Shown: positions 44,372 through 52,827 of the stretch, in pieces | Position numbering within the stretch: the first letter of the stretch is position 1 | Layout: every line of letters starts with the position of its first letter | NCBI RefSeq assembly: GCF_000743525.1 | Contig: NZ_JQGK01000008.1 | Location: 47,627-111,626, forward strand | DNA from: Sulfurospirillum sp. SCADC | Lineage (GTDB): Bacteria > Campylobacterota > Campylobacteria > Campylobacterales > Sulfurospirillaceae | Direction of reading: 5' to 3' | Length of the DNA stretch: 64,000 bases | Translations under genes and position numbers: made by a program | The notes under the pieces: generated by a model | What the model was told of the DNA's origin: nothing | Database searches by the model: none | Seen by the model: the letters and a program-made list of their open reading frames with translations, nothing else

Positions 44372-45537
44372 TCGACTCACTGACCAACGTCTCTTCCCTC
44401 AATGCGTTTGAAGCCAAACTGCTTACATGTAAAAGCCCCAAGCTCTTTTTAGTCGACATCAAACAGTTTAAAAACATCAATCTTGAGTTTGGTGATGAAG
44501 GGGGAAATTTCGTATTGTGCGCATTTTCTATGACCCTTCAAAGCTTCGCCAAAGCCAAAGAGATGGATCTTTTTCGCATTCAGGATGATAAATTTGCCCT
44601 TTTACTCGACGCCCCTTTTGAACTCTCCAAAATGGAAAACCTCATCTTTGCGTTATGCGACGAGATGGAGCGTCTAAGCTTTGCGTATCAAAACCGCCAT
44701 ATTGAGGTCGAAGTTCATATCGGCATCAGTTTTGATCACTTTGAACCTTTAGAAAAAGCGCAAAAAGCGCTCTTAGTCGCCAAAGCGGAAAATCAACCCT
44801 TTGTCACCTACTCTGAATTTGCCAATGTTTTGATGAGTGAAAACGAAGAAGCGATGGAAGCGCTGATGAAAAGTGCGATTGAAAACGGGCAAATTGTACT
44901 TCATTTTCAAGCGATTGTCGATCGGGAACAAGAGCCTTTTTACTACGAAGCGCTTCTGCGCTTAGCCTATCATCAAACCCTGCAATCGCCCAAACTCTTT
45001 TTGAAAATCGCCAAAGAGCGCCATCTCTACGATGCACTATTTGAAAGTATCGCCTCTAAAGTAGCCCAACTCTGCGATCAAACAGGGCTTCGTCTTGCAC
45101 TCAATCTCTCTTCAGAAGATCTGATCAACGAAAAACGAATGGCGTGCTTAAAAACATGCCTAGGCGGTAAAAACATCGTTTTAGAGATTCAATACGAGAA
45201 AGCTTCACCTATGAATGCGCTGAAAAGTGCTATGTGTGAGCTTAAAGAAGCAGGGTTTATCATTGCGTTGGATAATGTTGATCACATAAAGCTTCTCAAC
45301 GTTTTTGAACAAGGGGCTATTGATATAGTCAAAGTCCATGGCGACCTCATTCGAAATCTTGCACTAGACACCTCTGCGCAGCTTACATGTAAAAGCCTCG
45401 TTGTTCTAGCGCAGAGTAAAAACATCCAAAGTGTGGCAACACACCTTAACGCTAAAGCTGTTGTTGAGGCTGCTCGTGCACTTGAATTTGATCTGTTTCA
45501 AGGCTATATCTTCGAGCAACCTCACTCATTGGTCTAA
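44368..45537 (+). CDS. Degenerate GGDEF-EAL protein
   Basis: 389 aa, no transmembrane segment. The first half keeps the GGDEF fold (FLVDIKQFKNINLEFGDEGGN) but its active loop reads IQDDKF instead of GGDEF, so it should not make cyclic di-GMP. The second half is EAL-like: YYEALLRL and LNLSSEDL are kept, but DDFGTG is replaced by LDNVDHIKLL, arguing against phosphodiesterase activity. Probably a cyclic-di-GMP receptor or adaptor. Coupled to mobA by an ATGA overlap. Two palindrome copies both encode LTCKS. Confidence 0.8.
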   Translation: MIDSLTNVSSLNAFEAKLLTCKSPKLFLVDIKQFKNINLEFGDEGGNFVLCAFSMTLQSFAKAKEMDLFRIQDDKFALLLDAPFELSKMENLIFALCDEMERLSFAYQNRHIEVEVHIGISFDHFEPLEKAQKALLVAKAENQPFVTYSEFANVLMSENEEAMEALMKSAIENGQIVLHFQAIVDREQEPFYYEALLRLAYHQTLQSPKLFLKIAKERHLYDALFESIASKVAQLCDQTGLRLALNLSSEDLINEKRMACLKTCLGGKNIVLEIQYEKASPMNALKSAMCELKEAGFIIALDNVDHIKLLNVFEQGAIDIVKVHGDLIRNLALDTSAQLTCKSLVVLAQSKNIQSVATHLNAKAVVEAARALEFDLFQGYIFEQPHSLV

Positions 45538-45538
45538 C

Positions 45539-46669
45539 CTACTTATCTTGCGCGTAAACCAGCGCTTCATCGATCTTAGAGAACTCGACCACTTGGAGTC
45601 CTTTATGATCTTTCATAAAGGTTTGCGCACTACTGAGCGTTTTAAAGGGGATAAACTCTTTGCCCATTGGACCTACAACATCGCTTCCCACGACATAAAA
45701 CGCTTTCATCCCATCAATCGCATCTCCTGTGTAGTAATCCGTGACCAAAAGGGTAAGCTCTGAGTCTTTGTGCTTGGTATAATTGCCCCATTTGGAAGGA
45801 GCATGGTAGAATTTCAACAGATCTTTCACGCCATCAAACGCATGCGTAACGGGTTTACCATTTTCAACATAATTCATACGTGCTGCCCATTTAGGGTATT
45901 TGTAAACAAACATTCCGCATACGGGGCATTTTTCATCTTTTTCAACGTGAATCGTTGTTTTATGCTCATGCGCTTCTAAACGTACAATTTCCCAAAGATA
46001 CAGCGAAACCGCTTGAAGCTCTTGCTCATTGACCTCTCCACACACTTGTGTTTTTTTCACACTCACTTTGAGCTCCGAAATGGTGTTAAAATCATGCAAA
46101 TGAATCTTCTCTTTTTCACATTTGGCATTATAAATTTTTTCACCCATCGGGTACATGCCCTTTTGCTTTTTCTTGATAAACTCGTCGACATCATTGGCTA
46201 AGGAGGCTTTGGCTTTCGCAAAAGCGGCATCAAAATTCATCACTTCGCCCCCATTTTCAGCAACAAAAGCTTTCGCATCGGCTTCCGTGCCAAACGCGAG
46301 TTTGCTCACCGTACTCATCGTTCCAGGTACTTTAGACCCGACCACATAAAAAGCACTCTTCGCATCAATGAGTTTTTCACTCTTCACATCGGTAACCAAA
46401 ATTTTAGAGATTCGCGATTCAATGGCTGGATAATCTGCTGCAAGACAACGAATCGAACAGTACTGTTTTGCGGTGCCGTCTTTTAAGATAACCCCGTGCG
46501 ATGTTTTATAAAACATTTTCAAACTCATGCCGCAAATGGGACAATACGCTTTTTCATCCCCTTTTTGAATCAATTCTGGCTCACCCGTCGCCATTTTATT
46601 GAACTCATCTGCGTGTAATCCCAATGCTAAAAAGATTGCGAAAAACAGCGCCCATAGGCTTTTGTGCAT
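45539..46669 (-). CDS. Double NosL-type copper protein with cytochrome-c-like linker
   Basis: 376 aa. A signal peptide (about 1-20) precedes two NosL-like domains, each starting with a copper-binding motif: CPICGM (43-48) and CPVCGM (about 253). Between them, about 176-240 resembles a class I cytochrome c (GEKIYNAKC ... ELQAVSLYLWEI) but has lost the CxxCH haem site. Probably a periplasmic copper or metal carrier. No nosZ is near. One base separates it from the convergent GGDEF-EAL gene. Confidence 0.8.
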   Translation of the reverse strand: MHKSLWALFFAIFLALGLHADEFNKMATGEPELIQKGDEKAYCPICGMSLKMFYKTSHGVILKDGTAKQYCSIRCLAADYPAIESRISKILVTDVKSEKLIDAKSAFYVVGSKVPGTMSTVSKLAFGTEADAKAFVAENGGEVMNFDAAFAKAKASLANDVDEFIKKKQKGMYPMGEKIYNAKCEKEKIHLHDFNTISELKVSVKKTQVCGEVNEQELQAVSLYLWEIVRLEAHEHKTTIHVEKDEKCPVCGMFVYKYPKWAARMNYVENGKPVTHAFDGVKDLLKFYHAPSKWGNYTKHKDSELTLLVTDYYTGDAIDGMKAFYVVGSDVVGPMGKEFIPFKTLSSAQTFMKDHKGLQVVEFSKIDEALVYAQDK

Positions 46670-46712
46670 ACCTCACTCCTTTTTGGAAAATATCGTTGAG
46701 TCTATCGCCAAA

Positions 46713-46732
46713 GTGTTAAATTAGTGTTAAAT
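46713..46732 (-). promoter_or_regulatory. Direct repeats upstream of the NosL-type gene
   Basis: GTGTTAAAT at 46713-46721 and again at 46724-46732, 11 bp apart, about one helical turn. Such spacing suits OmpR-type response regulators. The site is 44 bp upstream of the NosL-type start and within the divergent gap to the Dabb gene. Confidence 0.4.
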
Positions 46733-46802
46733 ATCACACGAAATCGTATCATCTTTTTACCATAGAGATGCGCTATAATGTACCAAAAATTAAGGAGAAA
46801 TG

Positions 46803-47090
46803 ATGGTTAAGCATATTGTATTTTTTAAACTATCGGATAATTCAGAGGCAAACAAACGCGCTGTGAAAGAGCGTATTATGAGTATGCAAGGCAAGCTTGA
46901 TTGTGTCAAACATCTTGAAGTTGGCATCAATTTTTGCACCGAAGAAAGAGCGTTTGATGTCGCCCTCATTAGTGATTTTGAGACCAAAGAGGACTTACAA
47001 ACCTATGCAACCCACCCCATTCATGTCGAAGTGGTCAACTTCATCAAATCACTGGGTGCCGTCTCTAAAGTGGTTGACTACGAGTACTAA
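46803..47090 (+). CDS. Dabb (stress-responsive alpha/beta barrel) protein
   Basis: 95 aa. VKHIVFFKLSD and LISDFETKEDLQTYATHPIHVEVVNFI are the Dabb dimeric-barrel signature. Members serve as small stress proteins or simple lyases; no catalytic role can be assigned. Two adjacent ATG codons exist at 46800 and 46803; the second is at the better distance from aaggag. Monocistronic, with its own terminator. Confidence 0.85.
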   Translation: MVKHIVFFKLSDNSEANKRAVKERIMSMQGKLDCVKHLEVGINFCTEERAFDVALISDFETKEDLQTYATHPIHVEVVNFIKSLGAVSKVVDYEY

Positions 47091-47115
47091 GCTTTGGCTT
47101 ATGTCTTAAAACACC

Positions 47116-47139
47116 GAGCAAAGGTAAACGCCTTTGCTC
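47116..47139 (+). terminator. Terminator after the Dabb gene
   Basis: GAGCAAAGG (47116-47124) pairs perfectly with CCTTTGCTC (47131-47139) around a six-base loop, followed by TCTTT. Confidence 0.78.
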
Positions 47140-47240
47140 TCTTTAATGGGCAATAAGACCTGCGATGTTTCCTTTTTGTAGACGATTCATTTTATCTGCA
47201 CTAAGATTGCGTTATAATTGTGTCTTTTGAAAGGTAACGT

Positions 47241-48287
47241 GTGAAAAAATTATTGATATGTGCTATTCTAGTACACATTCCCTGGGTGCTCTTGGCAGGA
47301 GAGCTCACCGTTCTTGAGGATCAAGCCAAACGTGGCGATGCGAAGGCTGCGTATGAGTTAGCCAAACAATACGAGGCACAGCACAATAATGAACGTTCAT
47401 TATACTGGTATAAACAAGCGGCGATTTTAAGTTTTGAAGTCAAGGCTTCTCAAAATGAAGCATTAGAAAACAGCATTGCACAACAGCATCAAAGAGCAGA
47501 GCGCACAGAAGCCATCTACAGCTCTTTCTTAACACCGTATGACGATGATGAAGAGACACAAAGTTCAGTACGCCAAATGGTGACCAAAACATTTGACATC
47601 GCTCCTTATAAGATGAACTATCTTCTGCCGATCACGTATGACACCGTCGATCACGCCAACAGAGATAATCAAGAAACCAAGTTTCAGGTCAGTTTTCAAA
47701 AAGGCTTGAGCGATAATCTTTTAGGCCTCAACGAGAGCTTTGTGGTGGCATATACCCAAACATCGTGGTGGCAAACAGCATCCGATTCATCTCCGTTTAG
47801 AGAAACCAACTATGAGCCAGAACTCTTTATGATTATGCCGCATTGGGGTACGGATAGCTTCATCAAAGCCTATCAATTGGGTATCGTCCATCAATCCAAC
47901 GGACAAGGTGGCGATAAGTCGCGCTCATGGAATAGAGTCTATGCTAAAGCCTTTTTCCAAGCAGGTGGACTTGTTATTTCACCTCGTGTCTGGTACCGTT
48001 TACCAGAAGATGAAGCAACCGATGATAACCCCGACATTGATGACTATCTAGGATATGGTGATTTGGAGCTGATCTATCCGTGGAAGAAACATACTTTTAA
48101 AGTATTGGTACGCAATAACATGCACTTTGAAGAGAACAGGGGTGCTGTCCAATTTGACTGGACATTCCCTATGTGGGCAGAGAATTTATTTGGATACATT
48201 CAACTCTATAGCGGCTATTCAGAAAGTTTGATTGATTATAATAAGCGAACCGATCGTATCGGCATAGGTTTTGCGCTTTCACGCTAA
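47241..48287 (+). CDS. pldA: Outer-membrane phospholipase A with Sel1-like N-terminal extension
   Basis: 348 aa. Signal peptide (about 1-19). Residues about 24-70 (ELTVLEDQAKRGDAKAAYELAKQYE...SLYWYKQAA) form a Sel1/TPR-like stretch not found in E. coli PldA. The barrel carries the catalytic His-Ser in GIVHQSNGQGGD and Asn in SWNRVYAKA; the protein ends in GIGFALSR with a near-terminal aromatic/aliphatic strand. Hydrolyses phospholipids in the outer leaflet. Start GTG at 47241 follows gaaaggtaac. Confidence 0.9.
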   Translation: MKKLLICAILVHIPWVLLAGELTVLEDQAKRGDAKAAYELAKQYEAQHNNERSLYWYKQAAILSFEVKASQNEALENSIAQQHQRAERTEAIYSSFLTPYDDDEETQSSVRQMVTKTFDIAPYKMNYLLPITYDTVDHANRDNQETKFQVSFQKGLSDNLLGLNESFVVAYTQTSWWQTASDSSPFRETNYEPELFMIMPHWGTDSFIKAYQLGIVHQSNGQGGDKSRSWNRVYAKAFFQAGGLVISPRVWYRLPEDEATDDNPDIDDYLGYGDLELIYPWKKHTFKVLVRNNMHFEENRGAVQFDWTFPMWAENLFGYIQLYSGYSESLIDYNKRTDRIGIGFALSR

Positions 48288-48349
48288 GCAGGGATAAAAA
48301 GGGTAAAGAGTCCCATGCCAAGAGCGTGGGGCTTCTTTACATGTAACGC

Positions 48350-48628
48350 CTAGTTAAAATCTCTTGGAGATCTTCTTGGGCGCTCTTCACGAGGTCTGGC
48401 TTCATTCACTTTTAAGGTTCTTCCACCGATCTCTTTTTCATTGGTTGCTTCGATAGCAGCTAATGCTTCTGAATCATTTGGCATTTCAACAAAACCGAAA
48501 CCCTTAGATCTTCCAGTTTCTCTATCACTGATGATTCTTGCACTTGATACTTCACCATACGCTGAGAACATCTCTTTAAGCTGATCTCCCGTCATCTCAT
48601 ACTTTACATTGCCCACGTAAATATTCAT
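48350..48628 (-). CDS. RNA-recognition-motif protein
   Basis: 92 aa single RRM. RNP2 is NIYVGNV and RNP1 is SKGFGFVEM, followed by an Arg/Pro-rich tail (EERPRRSPRDFN). Binds single-stranded RNA; bacterial members include cold-associated Rbp proteins. I start at ATG 48628 (MNIYVGN), ten bases after gaggag; an ATG three codons upstream lies too close to the Shine-Dalgarno. A palindrome copy lies just after the stop (48337). Confidence 0.9.
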   Translation of the reverse strand: MNIYVGNVKYEMTGDQLKEMFSAYGEVSSARIISDRETGRSKGFGFVEMPNDSEALAAIEATNEKEIGGRTLKVNEARPREERPRRSPRDFN

Positions 48629-48823
48629 CTTGACCATACTCCTCATTTTTGAACCACCCGCGTTACCTTTTGCCCGTAACTACGTTAATTTCAGGTAACT
48701 TGAATGACTTTTCAAAATCATTGTAGCATAAAATCAAGATTTCTAGTCTGCAAGTGGATGGTTTTTCTGAATAATGAGAAAAAATGACACACTCTTATCA
48801 CACGTATGACTTAAGAGAAATGG

Positions 48824-48919
48824 TGTTATAATAGATTTGACTTCTTTTCCACGCAGTAGAGCAGATTCAATCGCCTAACCGCTCAAGAGAAGAAATCCAG
48901 TAAAACCAAAGAGGGGCAT
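48824..48919 (+). promoter_or_regulatory. moaC promoter and structured leader
   Basis: TGTTATAAT (48824-48832) is an extended -10 promoter. The 80-base leader can form TTCTTTTC (48842-48849) with GAGAAGAA (48887-48894), enclosing GAGC (48859-48862) with GCTC (48881-48884). It does not match the published molybdenum-cofactor riboswitch outline that I know, so a regulatory role is only possible. Confidence 0.4.
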
Positions 48920-49399
48920 ATGAAACTCACCCATTTAGATGAAAAAGATAGACCAAAAATGGTCGATGTTAGCGATAAAATTGAGAGTTTTAGAGTTGCG
49001 ATTGCTAGCGGCACGATCACGATGAGTCAGGTCGCATACGACATGATCATTTCACAGCAAACTAAAAAAGGTCCTGTACTTCAGACCGCAGTGATTGCAG
49101 CGATTTTGGGAACCAAACGCACCAGCGATCTCATCCCAATGTGTCATCCATTGATGCTCACTTCCGTGAATTGTGACGTGGAAGAGCTTCCAGACCTTCC
49201 AGGATTTAAGCTCACGGTTACTGCAAAACTCAAAGGGCAAACGGGTGTGGAGATGGAAGCGCTTACAGGGGTGAGCATTGGGCTTTTAACCATTTACGAC
49301 ATGTCCAAAGCCATTGATAAATCGATGGTCATCAGCGATATTCAACTCGAATCTAAAAGTGGAGGAAAAAGTGGAAACTACACCCGAACTTCAGCTTGA
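48920..49399 (+). CDS. moaC: Cyclic pyranopterin monophosphate synthase
   Basis: 159 aa. [16 protein letters not shown] and [25 protein letters not shown] are the MoaC signatures, containing the catalytic Lys and His residues. Converts the MoaA product to cPMP, the first stable molybdopterin precursor. Shine-Dalgarno gagggg precedes the ATG. The following DUF493 gene starts inside its 3' end. Confidence 0.95.
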   Translation: MKLTHLDEKDRPKMVDVSDKIESFRVAIASGTITMSQVAYDMIISQQTKKGPVLQTAVIAAILGTKRTSDLIPMCHPLMLTSVNCDVEELPDLPGFKLTVTAKLKGQTGVEMEALTGVSIGLLTIYDMSKAIDKSMVISDIQLESKSGGKSGNYTRTSA

Positions 49400-49628
49400 T
49401 TACCCCTGTCATTGGGAGTACAAGCTCGTCCTTAGCGCAGAGCATAACGTCACTACAGTAGTGCAAGAGATCTTAGAGGAGCGTATTCATGAGGTGCGCA
49501 AATCTCAAAACAGCACGAAAGGCAACTACGCAAGCTATACGCTAAGCGTTCTTGTCCACAATGCGGACGATCGTAAAATGCTTTTTCATCTGCTGAAAAG
49601 TCACCAACACATCAAATTTGTACTGTAA
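49371..49628 (+). CDS. DUF493 (HP0495/YbeD-like) protein
   Basis: 85 aa ferredoxin-like fold of the YbeD/HP0495 family: [16 protein letters not shown], then SKNSTKGNY-like [23 protein letters not shown] and [11 protein letters not shown]. Proposed to be a small ACT-like regulator; in Enterobacteria it lies near lipoate genes. The start is GTG 49371, five bases after ggagg, overlapping the end of moaC by 29 bp. Confidence 0.88.
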   Translation: METTPELQLDYPCHWEYKLVLSAEHNVTTVVQEILEERIHEVRKSQNSTKGNYASYTLSVLVHNADDRKMLFHLLKSHQHIKFVL

Positions 49629-49641
49629 AAGAGGTCACACC

Positions 49642-50895
49642 ATGGAATCGACATATACCATTTTTCTAGCCACACTCAAAGAGAACAAAGGCAATGAGGA
49701 TCTGTTAAAACTGATCAGCGAACTTAGCTTTGAACTCTCACGTAAAAAAGTGCAACGTCTCAAAGATGAAGCCAACATTCACAACCGCATCGGCGAGCTT
49801 TTCGAGCTTTACTGTAAAGCATTGCACGATGAAGGGCTTAAATCGCCTCGTGCCATTAGCGCCGTGATCGATGGTCTTTTAAAAGCGATCAGCCATGAAA
49901 AAGAGGCGTTTTTGTACAAATCCATCTACGAAAAAGAGCAGTTAGAGAAGAGTATTTTTTCTCAAAAACAGCACATTAGACAGACGGTTTCGGAAGCGTT
50001 TAGTGCTCTTGAAGCGCATATTTCGCATATGCAGCCCGAAACCAAAGAGAGTGCGATGAGCGCCTTGCACGATGCAAAATTGCGCGGTGTTGAGATGTTA
50101 GGCATTCTCAAAGAGACCACGCAAGAAGCGCTTCTAACAACCCTTGAAAATGGTACCGACATTGCCGATACGATTCATGAGATCACCAAAAATCTCAGCT
50201 TTCAAACCATCGCTGAGGGCGATCTGACCAAACAGCGCATTATTGATATTTCCAACACGATTATCACCGCCAGTGTCGACATCGCCGATGAAGATCAAGG
50301 GCATGCCAAAGATATTTTAGATGGTGCCATCAACGGTGTGCGCGAAGGCATTACCAAAGCGATTGATAAATTTAAAAACGACCTTAAATACGCGCCAACC
50401 GAGTCTATGGAAGGGCTTTTAGAGACCGATCTTACAGAACTTCGCAAAGAGCTTTTACGTATGGATGAGCAGTTTATCACCCTTTTGGAAGTCACCGCTT
50501 CGCACAGTGAGGGCATTTCTGCAAGCCTCATCAAAGAGATGATCAAAGAGATGAACAGCTCAACCGCCAAAATCAAACGCGCCGCTAATGATGCCAAAGA
50601 GGTGATCAGCGAGCGCATTGAACAGCTTAAAATAGAGGCGTCTGTTTTTGAAAAAACCTTCAAAAACAGAGCTGAGAAAAAACTCGAATCGCTGAAAAAA
50701 GATGTGAATAATTTTGAGAAAAAGGCATCGGAAAAAGTCGAATCGTTCAAACAATTTGAGTTTGAAAATGAGACCGCCAAACAGATGGCACAAGAGGCGA
50801 AAAAGCTAGGATTTCGTGCGTGGGAAGTGGCGAAAAACATGATGGATGGCGCAGTCAAAGGAGCCAAAGAGGCGCTTCGCAAAGACGAAAAATAA
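49642..50895 (+). CDS. Uncharacterised helical protein
   Basis: 417 aa, almost entirely alpha-helical, no signal or transmembrane segment. Charged amphipathic repeats rich in Lys/Glu/Ala run through the whole chain, with a probable coiled coil at about 300-390 (SERIEQLKIEASVFEKTF, KKLESLKKDVNNFEKKASEK). The end AVKGAKEALRKDEK and the repeated ALHDAKLRG-type segments recall phasin- or apolipoprotein-like folds. Start 49642 has gagg upstream. Follows DUF493 by 13 bp, so it may share the moaC transcript. No function assigned. Confidence 0.6.
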   Translation: MESTYTIFLATLKENKGNEDLLKLISELSFELSRKKVQRLKDEANIHNRIGELFELYCKALHDEGLKSPRAISAVIDGLLKAISHEKEAFLYKSIYEKEQLEKSIFSQKQHIRQTVSEAFSALEAHISHMQPETKESAMSALHDAKLRGVEMLGILKETTQEALLTTLENGTDIADTIHEITKNLSFQTIAEGDLTKQRIIDISNTIITASVDIADEDQGHAKDILDGAINGVREGITKAIDKFKNDLKYAPTESMEGLLETDLTELRKELLRMDEQFITLLEVTASHSEGISASLIKEMIKEMNSSTAKIKRAANDAKEVISERIEQLKIEASVFEKTFKNRAEKKLESLKKDVNNFEKKASEKVESFKQFEFENETAKQMAQEAKKLGFRAWEVAKNMMDGAVKGAKEALRKDEK

Positions 50896-50907
50896 CACTC
50901 CAAACCT

Positions 50908-50939
50908 TTTACATGTAAGGATTTTTCCTTACATGTAAA
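50908..50939. terminator. Second inverted pair of TTACATGTAA repeats, hairpin between convergent genes
   Basis: TTTACATGTAAGGA (50908-50921), loop TTTT, TCCTTACATGTAAA (50926-50939): a perfect 14-bp stem. The 13-bp core arms are identical to the hairpin at 15132-15161. It separates the 417-aa gene from the minus-strand DUF4405 gene, 8 bp from the latter's stop. Confidence 0.75.
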
Positions 50940-50947
50940 GCTTCACA

Positions 50948-51457
50948 CTACGGCGCTTTTGGCGCTGAAAAGACAATATTTAAAACCTCATCATTACTTT
51001 TTTCATTCGCTTTGGCAATCTCTGAAACAGACTGTTTATGGGATGCTAAGATCTGATGATCGGCTAATTTTTTAGCCATCATCTCTTCATCCAACGCCAC
51101 AAACGCGGCAACTTTTGAAAGCGGCGCATTGAGCATCGCACTAAAGAGTTGATTTTTAGGGAAGATGTTTTTGGCTTGCGGATTGATCAAAGGGAGGATG
51201 ATAAAGGTCGCGGTGACACAAAGAGCAAACGCAATCGACACCATGGTAGAGCGTTTCTTAAAGTAAGAGAGAAAACCACTCCAATTTTTAAACAGATGCA
51301 AACAGCCAGCTATAGCAAAAGCAAACCCTAGCCAAATATGCAACGACTGAACTGAAAACATACGGATTTTAAAGTACATCAAAACACCGGTAATGGAAAC
51401 AACCACAAATACGACGGTTAATACTGCACTCAACACATTTCGAGGGATGACTTTCAT
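50948..51457 (-). CDS. DUF4405 membrane protein
   Basis: 169 aa. Three transmembrane helices (about 8-28, 38-58, 72-90). ITGVLMYFKIRMFSVQSLHIWLGFAFAIAGCLHLFKNW contains paired His residues in SLHIW and CLHLF at the spacing seen in DUF4405, which resembles b-type cytochrome helices. The soluble tail (about 95-169) is periplasmic or cytoplasmic and unclassified. Shine-Dalgarno aaggag. Single gene between a terminator hairpin and a small lipoprotein gene. Confidence 0.8.
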   Translation of the reverse strand: MKVIPRNVLSAVLTVVFVVVSITGVLMYFKIRMFSVQSLHIWLGFAFAIAGCLHLFKNWSGFLSYFKKRSTMVSIAFALCVTATFIILPLINPQAKNIFPKNQLFSAMLNAPLSKVAAFVALDEEMMAKKLADHQILASHKQSVSEIAKANEKSNDEVLNIVFSAPKAP

Positions 51458-51510
51458 CTGTAACTCCTTGGGTTTGGAATTATAGATGATTTATATTAAT
51501 CCTTTGTTAA

Positions 51511-51759
51511 TTATTCAATCCCAACGGAGTGCATAAACATCACTTTATCGGCGACTAATTTGACTTTGATGTAGTGTTTTGCATCGCCCCACGTACAATC
51601 ACTCACACCCACCATCGCATCGCAATGGGTCGCTTTGCCTAAAATATCGGTGACTTGCGTGTAGCTCATGCCCACTTGAATCTTGTCATAATTCTCTTTG
51701 CTTACCTTCGTGCATCCTGTAAAGATAAGCACTGCTAAGGCTATCATGATATATCGCAT
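51511..51759 (-). CDS. Small SmpA/DUF3862-like lipoprotein
   Basis: 82 aa. Lipobox IFTGCT; mature part KENYDKIQVGMSYTQVTDILGKATHC is the SmpA/OmlA-like repeat seen in DUF3862 and BLIP-type folds, which bind proteins at the envelope. Start ATG 51759, five bases from aaggag; an upstream GTG is too close. Lies just downstream of the polyferredoxin gene (48 bp), same strand. Confidence 0.8.
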   Translation of the reverse strand: MRYIMIALAVLIFTGCTKVSKENYDKIQVGMSYTQVTDILGKATHCDAMVGVSDCTWGDAKHYIKVKLVADKVMFMHSVGIE

Positions 51760-51807
51760 GCGCACTCCTTGATTCGATCTTGCGTTAGACTAGCATATTT
51801 TTTCTTT

Positions 51808-52827
51808 TTAGTGGCTTTGCGAAGCAAGCATAAACATTTGCACATGTTCTTTTTCAAACGTAGAGCACCGCTCGCACACCTTTTCACCGCCTTTGTAGGA
51901 AAATGCGCATTTACATGTAAGGCAGACTTGCAGATCATGACGCATTAAAATTTCGGCTCGATCATACGCGAAATCCACCAAATCCACCTCTTTTGTGATG
52001 CTTTTTATCGCCTCTTTTTTACATATCGCTTCGCAAATACCACACCCAATGCACTTGCCCATCTGAAACAGCAGCTGGGTCTGATCGGTGTTGTAACTGA
52101 GTGCTCCCGTCGGGCAAAACTGCACGCACTCTTTGCAGTTATCACACGTTTGCGAAATTTCTTTGCTATGCAAAAATGTAAAGCTATTTGCTTCGTGATG
52201 GGAGGGAAGTGTGTGTTTAAGGGCTTTTTTTAAGTGTAACAGGGGTGCTTCTGGTAAACATGCCACACATTTAGTCGGTGCAATGAAACGCTCAAAAAAG
52301 GCTCTGCGTGAGCGCTTTTCGGATACCTCTGTGGCAAAGCGGATGCGCTCATGTTTGTGCAATGTTGCCACAAAATCATTGGCTTCATCGATGCACGCAC
52401 GAATCCTTTGCTCAACCACACCCCCACGATTATGCTCGCACGTTGCGCACTCCAAAAGACTACATGTAACGTTTTTCCCCTCCAATAAAAGCGCACACCA
52501 CTCATCAACGCTAAATGCTCCCAAACAGGGCATTTCGCCTTTACATGTAAAGAGTGGTGAGCTCTCTTTTTTCACAAAGTCTAACGCTTTTTGCATCGAA
52601 AAACCATACAAGGAAAGTGCTTTACTAGGACACGCTCCCATGCACGCGCCACACTGTGTGCACACAGGACTCAGGTGCAATTTGCCTTGTCTAAAAACAA
52701 ACGCTTCGTGCGCACACGCCTTTTGGCAGAGCGTGCACGCATTGTTGGCGTATTCATTGCGCAAACAGCTCAAGCGATCCAGTGAAAATGCCCCAACACG
52801 GTCGATGTACAGCGTTCGATCTAACAT
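51808..52827 (-). CDS. Polyferredoxin-like multi-[4Fe-4S] protein
   Basis: 339 aa. Cysteine motifs in order: CTLCQKACAHEA and CTQCGACMGACPSKAL near the N-terminus, a middle segment with CKGEMPC and CSLLECATCEHN, then CDNCKECVQFCPTGAL, CIGCGICEAICKKEAI and CLTCKCAF...CERC. The middle segment recalls the MvhD/HdrA-type Fe-S module. No signal or membrane helix, so cytoplasmic. Overlaps the TorD-like gene by 7 bp at the end of the molybdoenzyme operon; a role in electron supply or enzyme maturation is inference. Confidence 0.78.
   Translation of the reverse strand: MLDRTLYIDRVGAFSLDRLSCLRNEYANNACTLCQKACAHEAFVFRQGKLHLSPVCTQCGACMGACPSKALSLYGFSMQKALDFVKKESSPLFTCKGEMPCLGAFSVDEWCALLLEGKNVTCSLLECATCEHNRGGVVEQRIRACIDEANDFVATLHKHERIRFATEVSEKRSRRAFFERFIAPTKCVACLPEAPLLHLKKALKHTLPSHHEANSFTFLHSKEISQTCDNCKECVQFCPTGALSYNTDQTQLLFQMGKCIGCGICEAICKKEAIKSITKEVDLVDFAYDRAEILMRHDLQVCLTCKCAFSYKGGEKVCERCSTFEKEHVQMFMLASQSH

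Noticed and set aside
48842..48919. Molybdenum-cofactor riboswitch in the moaC leader
   Set aside because: Two nested helices are possible but they do not match the motif as I know it; kept only as a structured leader.
50295..50903. 202-codon minus-strand open frame inside the helical-protein gene
   Set aside because: Ser/Leu/Phe-rich shadow of Lys/Glu-rich codons; the plus-strand gene has the Shine-Dalgarno and sensible spacing.
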